From: Metallyticus violacea
Taxonomy: Eukaryota > Arthropoda > Insecta > Mantodea > Metallyticidae
Assembly: GCA_030762175.1 (NCBI GenBank)
Contig: CM060831.1
Coordinates: 73,386,501-73,450,500, forward strand
Direction: 5' to 3'
DNA: 64,000 nt
Positions 58,969-64,000 of the stretch are shown here, piece after piece (position 1 is the first letter of the stretch; the number at the start of each line of letters is the position of its first letter). The position numbers and the translations under genes were made by a program. Below the pieces are notes generated by a model. The model was given only the letters and a program-made list of their open reading frames with translations, ran no database searches and was not told the origin of the DNA.

Positions 58969-59265
58969 CTAAGAGTACAATAATTGCGCTATCTTTAATA
59001 GAGATTCTTTAAAATACAGATTAATAAAGAGTCCTATCAACATGGGTGCAATCCAGGAATAAGTATTGACACCAGAGTCTTGAGCCTGATCACTCTGGGT
59101 GTATTTTAAGTGTTCGTCTTTGCTTTGAATGTACAGCATGGCGAGCCAAAACAGTGAAACAGTCAATCTGTAGGCTTGTTTTTGCACTAGAGCGTCGAGT
59201 TTAGACGTTGCTTTCTGTGCCCATTTGTATAGTACTTCACCCACAATTGGTTCGTCAGTTACCAT
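58969..59265 (-). other. 98-codon ORF of coding-like character (exon or retrocopy?)
   Basis: Open minus-strand frame with a mixed, non-repetitive composition: LYKWAQKATSKLDALVQKQ, then a hydrophobic segment LTVSLFWLAMLYIQ, a polar stretch, and a second hydrophobic segment WIAPMLIGLFINLYF before the stop. It looks like the C-terminal part of a two-pass membrane protein. The first few codons, including the ATG, lie in a SINE-B that abuts it at about 59256, so the true upstream part is displaced or lost. No splice acceptor or polyadenylation signal is convincing. I do not recognise the family. Confidence 0.35.
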
Positions 59266-59530
59266 ACCTGCCTCCTAAGCCCAAGATCGCGGGTTCAAAC
59301 CCGGCCAGGACCGATGGATTTTTTCCACCGTACTAAATCTTAAGTATGGTTTCCTTCGGAAGGGAAGTAAAGCCGTGGATCCCGTGTCGTACATTTACGG
59401 CACGGAAAAGAACCTCAAGCTTGAAAGAGAGGCCTCTGAGCAAAATTTGTCGGCCGTTTCACGCCCTGAGTTGAATGGGACGCTGATGACCTGAGATGTT
59501 AAAGAGCGTCCGTAAATAAACCAAATTAAA
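59256..59530 (+). mobile_element. SINE-B copy abutting the 98-codon ORF
   Basis: Starts inside the head (TTACCATACCTGCCTCCTAA), with B box GGTTCAAACCC, a complete and well-kept body and 3' end GAGCGTCCGTAAATAAACC. The first ~20 bp of the tRNA-like head are missing. No clear TSD. Confidence 0.92.
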
Positions 59531-60728
59531 CAGTAACAATAGCCTTAAATAACAGTGCAGAAATTTCACTATGTGATGATTTTATTATTCACATGATGTC
59601 ATTAAATTGCAGCTGCATGTTTTAGTTGTGGGCGCACGTAGAGTACACGTGGCAACAGTGCATCCCATTAACCTGTACTGTCTTCTAAGGATGAGACGTG
59701 GTATACAAAAAATATTAGAAGCAAGGAATGTTTCACTCTAAAGTTTTTCCAAATCTACTGCACAATGAGAGACAAAATGTCCTGGTTGAGAGCAGGACAA
59801 CTTTTACAATCATCCAATAATTTACCGATAGATCAAAAATCCATTAAGGCTTGAAAAATATGCCTAGGAGGTACTACAATTATTAGAACCATTTTTTTTT
59901 TTTTGTAATTTTCGGCCATTTTTCTATTTAAGGTAAATTTTTACAGTTTTAGTTCACTTATTTGTCGTTTGTTTATTTATAATCACATACTTAATTTCTT
60001 TTTAGGTATAACTTATCTTTTCCAAATTACTATTGTCTTCCACGTTTAAGAAAAACTAGGCTGAACGTTTTAAATCAGACATGTCTTTACTTTGAAATAA
60101 CTGCAGTAGTAGGAACAGGTGTTGGGTCTTGGTATTAAGTTCACAGCTCTACTTAGTAATTTGTCAGGAAGTGTTATTAAAACCGCCAGTCACACTTTCT
60201 TGGAATTAAGGGATAAATTAACACAATGGACAACCAGAGCCTTTCATCACGCAACTATGGGCTCAGATTGCTGCCGATGTAAACGTTATATGACTCCAGA
60301 CAGTTATTGTTTTATCCCCCTCCTCCCACAGTTTCTTTAATCGGCATTCCTATGCTCGTGAGAAAAAGCACATGTACGTTCACTGTCATTTACGGCAATT
60401 CAGAATAAATTGGCCACGTTTTTACAGTGTTATTGCAAGTGAATGTAAAACTTATGTTTTAAAGTTAGTAGCTTATATTTTATAAAACAATAACACACGT
60501 CAACCTACATTATTTTTCATGGGTTTCCAAACATTTAGGTTAATTTTCGGTATTTTTATATAGTTTTCAGTCATTTTATAGGCCATTTTAATAGTATTTT
60601 TGGGTCAACAACATCCGAACGTTGGTAATAAAGCACAACACATTCAGCAACAATCCAATTCAAGCTACTCAAGTGCAACTAACGAACGGAAAGTAGAAGA
60701 TTTAGCGACAGCCTTCTATTCTTTATAT
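59531..60728. other. unassigned AT-rich DNA
   Basis: No gene or repeat recognised. Includes a T run near 59893-59904. Confidence 0.45.
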
Positions 60729-60751
60729 ACACACACACACACACACACACA
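60729..60751. repeat. (CA)n microsatellite
   Basis: About 11 CA units. Confidence 0.93.
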
Positions 60752-60774
60752 TTTAAATTTTATGAACATCGCTT

Positions 60775-61060
60775 CCTTTGTGTAGTGATTAGCGTTGTTG
60801 ACTCTGGCCGGGAGACCGGGTTCCATTCCCGATACCTGCTTAGAAATAATTCTAAGTTAGGGAGGTTTGAAAAAGGGTGTACCCAGTCTCGTAAGGACAT
60901 TTGGGAAGCTGCTTTATGGCGTTCTTCAAACTAGGGACCGAGATACCGGTATGCTGATCACATACATTTCTGCAATACTTGCCCTCTATCAATGAAGTCG
61001 TAAGACGAAGGTAGAGGAAGAAGAGGTCGCTACAGAGGCCACCGGGCTATAGCGCCAATG
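60775..61060 (+). mobile_element. SINE-like element (type C), tRNA-derived head
   Basis: TGTGTAGTGATTAGCGTTGT resembles an A box, and GGTTCCATTCC 33 bases on matches 9 of 11 B-box positions (GGTTCGAATCC). A body of mixed composition follows, with TAAGACGAAGGTAGAGGAAG and CACCGGGCTATAGCGCC, ending near 61060. Distinct from SINE-A and SINE-B. Single copy in this window. Confidence 0.55.
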
Positions 61061-61268
61061 AGAAGATGATTATACTCTCAACGATTTTAGTTGTGTAATT
61101 ATATAATACCATTTAATGAAGCATTTAATAATTTGTAACTCTTCAAAGTCATTGCGGCCTAGTGAAAATTTAAACTAAAGCTCTGATTTTTTGTTTGTTT
61201 AATTATCAGGTGAAATGACATTTTTCTGCACAATGTGATTTTTAATTTGCAACATTTTTCCCCCAATA

Positions 61269-61270
<2 letters not shown>

Positions 61271-61310
<40 letters not shown>

Positions 61311-61318
61311 GTGTGTGT
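61271..61318. repeat. (GT)n microsatellite
   Basis: About 19 GT units, one AA interruption, then four more. Confidence 0.95.
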
Positions 61319-61717
61319 TTTACTGATAGATGATCTTTATTCTGTAATTCGTTTATATTTCTTTTGAAACGAGTGCCGACTCTTTGAGGGCGAGCAGATT
61401 GCAAAGAAACTGTCATATATTACGAAACAGATTTATGACACTGTGTGTCTTGTCAAGAAAGAAGATAGCATTTTATTCGGTTATATTGCCGATATATGTG
61501 AAACAGTACGGAATAGTGAATGTAAGAGAAACTTTATATAGCTCTCTTTCAGAAATTTTCAGAGATAACTGACATTTTCGCCGCATTTCCCTTCATGGAC
61601 AGCAAAAAGAGATATGAACCACACTGAACTAGCTTCATAGACAGAAAAGAGAACCATCAGGGTGATGACAACTCTTTGTACAGAGAAGCAGATTAAAATG
61701 TCTTTGACCAGGAAGCG

Positions 61718-61996
61718 TTATCCTCGGCGAGCGAGACTGTCACAGGGGGTCATGTAATAACTCTCTGCAGCAGACAAAATAGAAGACTCTTTCCCATTCT
61801 GCTGCTGTCCGCGCCAGATGTTCAGAGCAACCACAAACTTGGGTTGTTTCGGCGCTATTGGATGGAGTTTTTGGGATGAAGAAACTTCTTCATCTAGACC
61901 AGCCTCTGGTGGTCCATAATCACAAATTTGTGCAGTTCCTTTTGTGGTAGGTTCATGTGCGGAAATTCGGTGCTTTGGAAGAGCTGGCGCGCCCAC
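61718..61996 (-). other. 92-codon ORF in a GC-richer patch, unrecognised
   Basis: Minus-strand frame with polar composition (PKHRISAHEPTTKGTAQICD, then PIAPKQPKFVVALNIWRG). Base composition is clearly higher in GC than the flanks. No signal peptide, membrane segment or catalytic motif was seen. It could be a decayed exon or an unrecognised transposon piece. Confidence 0.25.
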
Positions 61997-62454
61997 ATGA
62001 AGAATGGGATACTGCTGAATAGGGGCTAACGGCCGAACATGTTCTGCGCATTACTCTGTCAGCTATCTACTAATTGTTTTATATTTATTTGTTTCTTCGT
62101 TCTATAGAGGAAAAACTGCATGAGCGGAGAGTAAAACTGAAAGCTGTAATGATTGATTAGATGAATACACGTAGGTTTTACCCCAATAACCAGAGTGATT
62201 TATTTATTTATTTCCTCTCTTTAAATATAAATATACTTACTATAAATAGCACTGTGCTTTAAGACATATATTGTATATTTAAGTATATATTAAATTGTTT
62301 ATTTAATTATTTTGATACAGAAAATAAATTGATATAAATACATAACTGCTTTTTATGTATTTAATTTGTTTTGTAAGATATATAAAATTTCATTAGTTAT
62401 TTATGAAATAAAATTAATTTTAGGAATTATTCTAAATACAGTAGTTTTATTCTG
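61997..62454. other. unassigned AT-rich DNA
   Basis: Nothing recognised. Confidence 0.45.
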
Positions 62455-63015
62455 TCCAAAGTAATTTTAGTCCTCCACAAATTTCTGTCTTCAGCAACTT
62501 CTCTAAGTTTCCTCCTGTTCATACTCCTTCAATATTTATCCATTGTTCTCATGGTTGTTCCCGTGTTTATTATCCTCTTCTCCTGCCTCCGGCACTATAC
62601 TCCCATATTATCTTCGGGGTTCTTTCTTTCCCCATCCTATTCAAGTGTCTGAACCATTTCAATGTTTCTCTTAAATAATTCAACTCTAATAATTTCTCTA
62701 TTTTTTATTTTTATTATTTCCTCTTTTTGATTTTTCTTTTTGTCTCAGGCCAATGGTCCATTTCCATAATAGATAAGTTGTTTCTCTAATGTCCAAGATT
62801 CTGTTTCATATAACACAAGGTTGTGAATTAATGATTTATAAACTAATGTTTTTGTTTTGTTTAAAATATTCATGCTCCAGAGGTTTTAGTTTAACATGGA
62901 AATTATTTCTTTATTCGTGTATGCCTTTTTGATTTCAGATGAGCTTCTACTCGTTTCTAAAATAGAACCCAGATATTTAAATTTATTGACCGTTAATTTA
63001 GTCGCTTGGAAAGGA
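62455..63015 (-). pseudogene. LINE ORF2 C-terminal region
   Basis: Minus-strand text with shifts: LTVNKFKYLGSILETSRSSS, EIKKAYTNKEIISMLN, then LWSMNILNKTKTLVYKSLIH, VLYETESWTLEKQ, and further on IEMVQTLE and NMGV in place of the G/H..RM block. The KYLG....GS..EI..RI..A...I..L and YG.E.W motifs are the standard post-RT block of insect LINEs. Stops are frequent. The RT domain itself is missing and the 3' end near 62455 is unclear. Confidence 0.75.
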
Positions 63016-64000
63016 AAGAAAATAAACAATATATATGGGAAAAGATTTTTCCACTGTGTGGAGAATAAGAAATGAGTATTTACCACCTTAACTTACGGAA
63101 TTTAACATATGTATGAGTCTATGTATGTATATGTATATGCATGCATGTATGCACTAAAAATAAAGTAATATAAGATGGAAAATACTACATCCCTTGTACC
63201 TTGTTTCCTACACCGAAACGTATATTTTAGACCTTTTATACTTTATTTGAAAAATTACATGTTTACATTTGTGACATTATTATTGTTAAGTTTTATCTAA
63301 ATCTAAAACCTAAATAAAATATAAAGCGATTAAAATAATAAATAATAATACCGCGAGGTAATTATGCAATGATACGAAGCTAATCATACAAAAATGTTAA
63401 CCGTTCTTGGGTGCAATATATTTTGTTTGATAAACGTATGGTATTAGCATGTATAGCCGTTTAATACGACAGTTATAATTATTTGTGTACTTGTAAGTAT
63501 GTCACAATTACTGCTACTGCTAGTACTATTACTAATACTAAAAAATGGAAGGGGGCAGAGTTTTCTCTACCTGAATGTTATTTTGAAAAATTTTGATAAA
63601 ATAAAAATGTGTTTAACACTATTCAATCCTGAAATAATCACTATTTCATTTTCCACGATCTTCAATTCAGGTATTTGCATACTTGCTACTAATTTCTTAG
63701 CCTCCGCAGCTGCCGTAACAAAAGCTAATTAACAGAATTCTCGGCAACGCGAAAAACAACAAGGAAATCATTTACGATAAAAAATTAAAGATAGCTTCAT
63801 ACGCAAGATTAGACTGTTTAATAGAACTATTCACAATTGTTTACGTACACAGCAGACAGAGGTTAATAAAGATCCTGGGACCTTTATTGATAGATTTGTA
63901 CCACTGTAGCGCCGCTATTAAGTGGTTCATCAGAAATACTCTCCATTACTAAACCGCATCGTCTTAAAAACTTCCATAGTTTGTTTCACATTAAAACAGT
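63016..64000. other. unassigned AT-rich DNA
   Basis: ATGT/ATGC-rich low complexity lies at about 63110-63152. A 77-codon hydrophobic plus ORF (63499-63732) is unrecognised and probably chance. Confidence 0.4.

Overview
The window is intron-less, AT-rich eukaryotic DNA that looks like a large, repeat-rich arthropod genome, most likely an insect. The evidence is several mariner lineages, two abundant tRNA-derived SINE families, degraded LINE pieces, a Penelope-like element and long microsatellites. The species cannot be fixed from the sequence. A polyneopteran (cockroach or stick-insect type) is a guess from general resemblance of the repeats. There are no bacterial operons, no CRISPR array, no rRNA, and no host protein-coding gene that I can recognise with confidence.

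Layout. 1-15.5 kb: mostly unassigned AT-rich DNA with four SINE-A copies, a SINE-B fragment, a SINE-A/SINE-B chimera (9.7-10.05 kb), two decayed transposase fragments (5.4 and 6.9 kb) and a Penelope-like pair in head-to-head orientation forming a 290-bp-arm inverted repeat (11.5-12.2 kb). 15.6-24.6 kb is the densest region: two copies of one mariner (15.6 and 23.35 kb) flank a minus-strand LINE (17.5-20.6 kb). That LINE is split by a second mariner (17.7-18.9 kb) and a SINE-A (19.7 kb), and a 412-bp deletion derivative of the second mariner lies at 22.2 kb. 24.6-41 kb: SINE-B copies, a LINE tail (34.2 kb), an internally deleted transposase (36.3 kb), a third mariner lineage (37.5 kb) and simple repeats. 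41-64 kb: a GC-richer unassigned block (41.4 kb), SINE-like elements, a fourth mariner lineage (47.9 kb), a second full-size copy of mariner family 2 (55.4 kb), LINE tails (53.9 and 62.5 kb), and two ORFs with somewhat coding-like character (59.0 and 61.7 kb).

Nothing here works together as a gene system. The interest lies in transposon history. Target-site duplications are readable for at least seven SINE insertions, nested insertions give a relative chronology, and several elements carry diagnostic internal deletions. Every transposase or reverse transcriptase reading frame I found is broken by stops, frameshifts, deletions or loss of catalytic residues, so none looks autonomous. All similarity statements come from reading translations against remembered family motifs, not from database searches.
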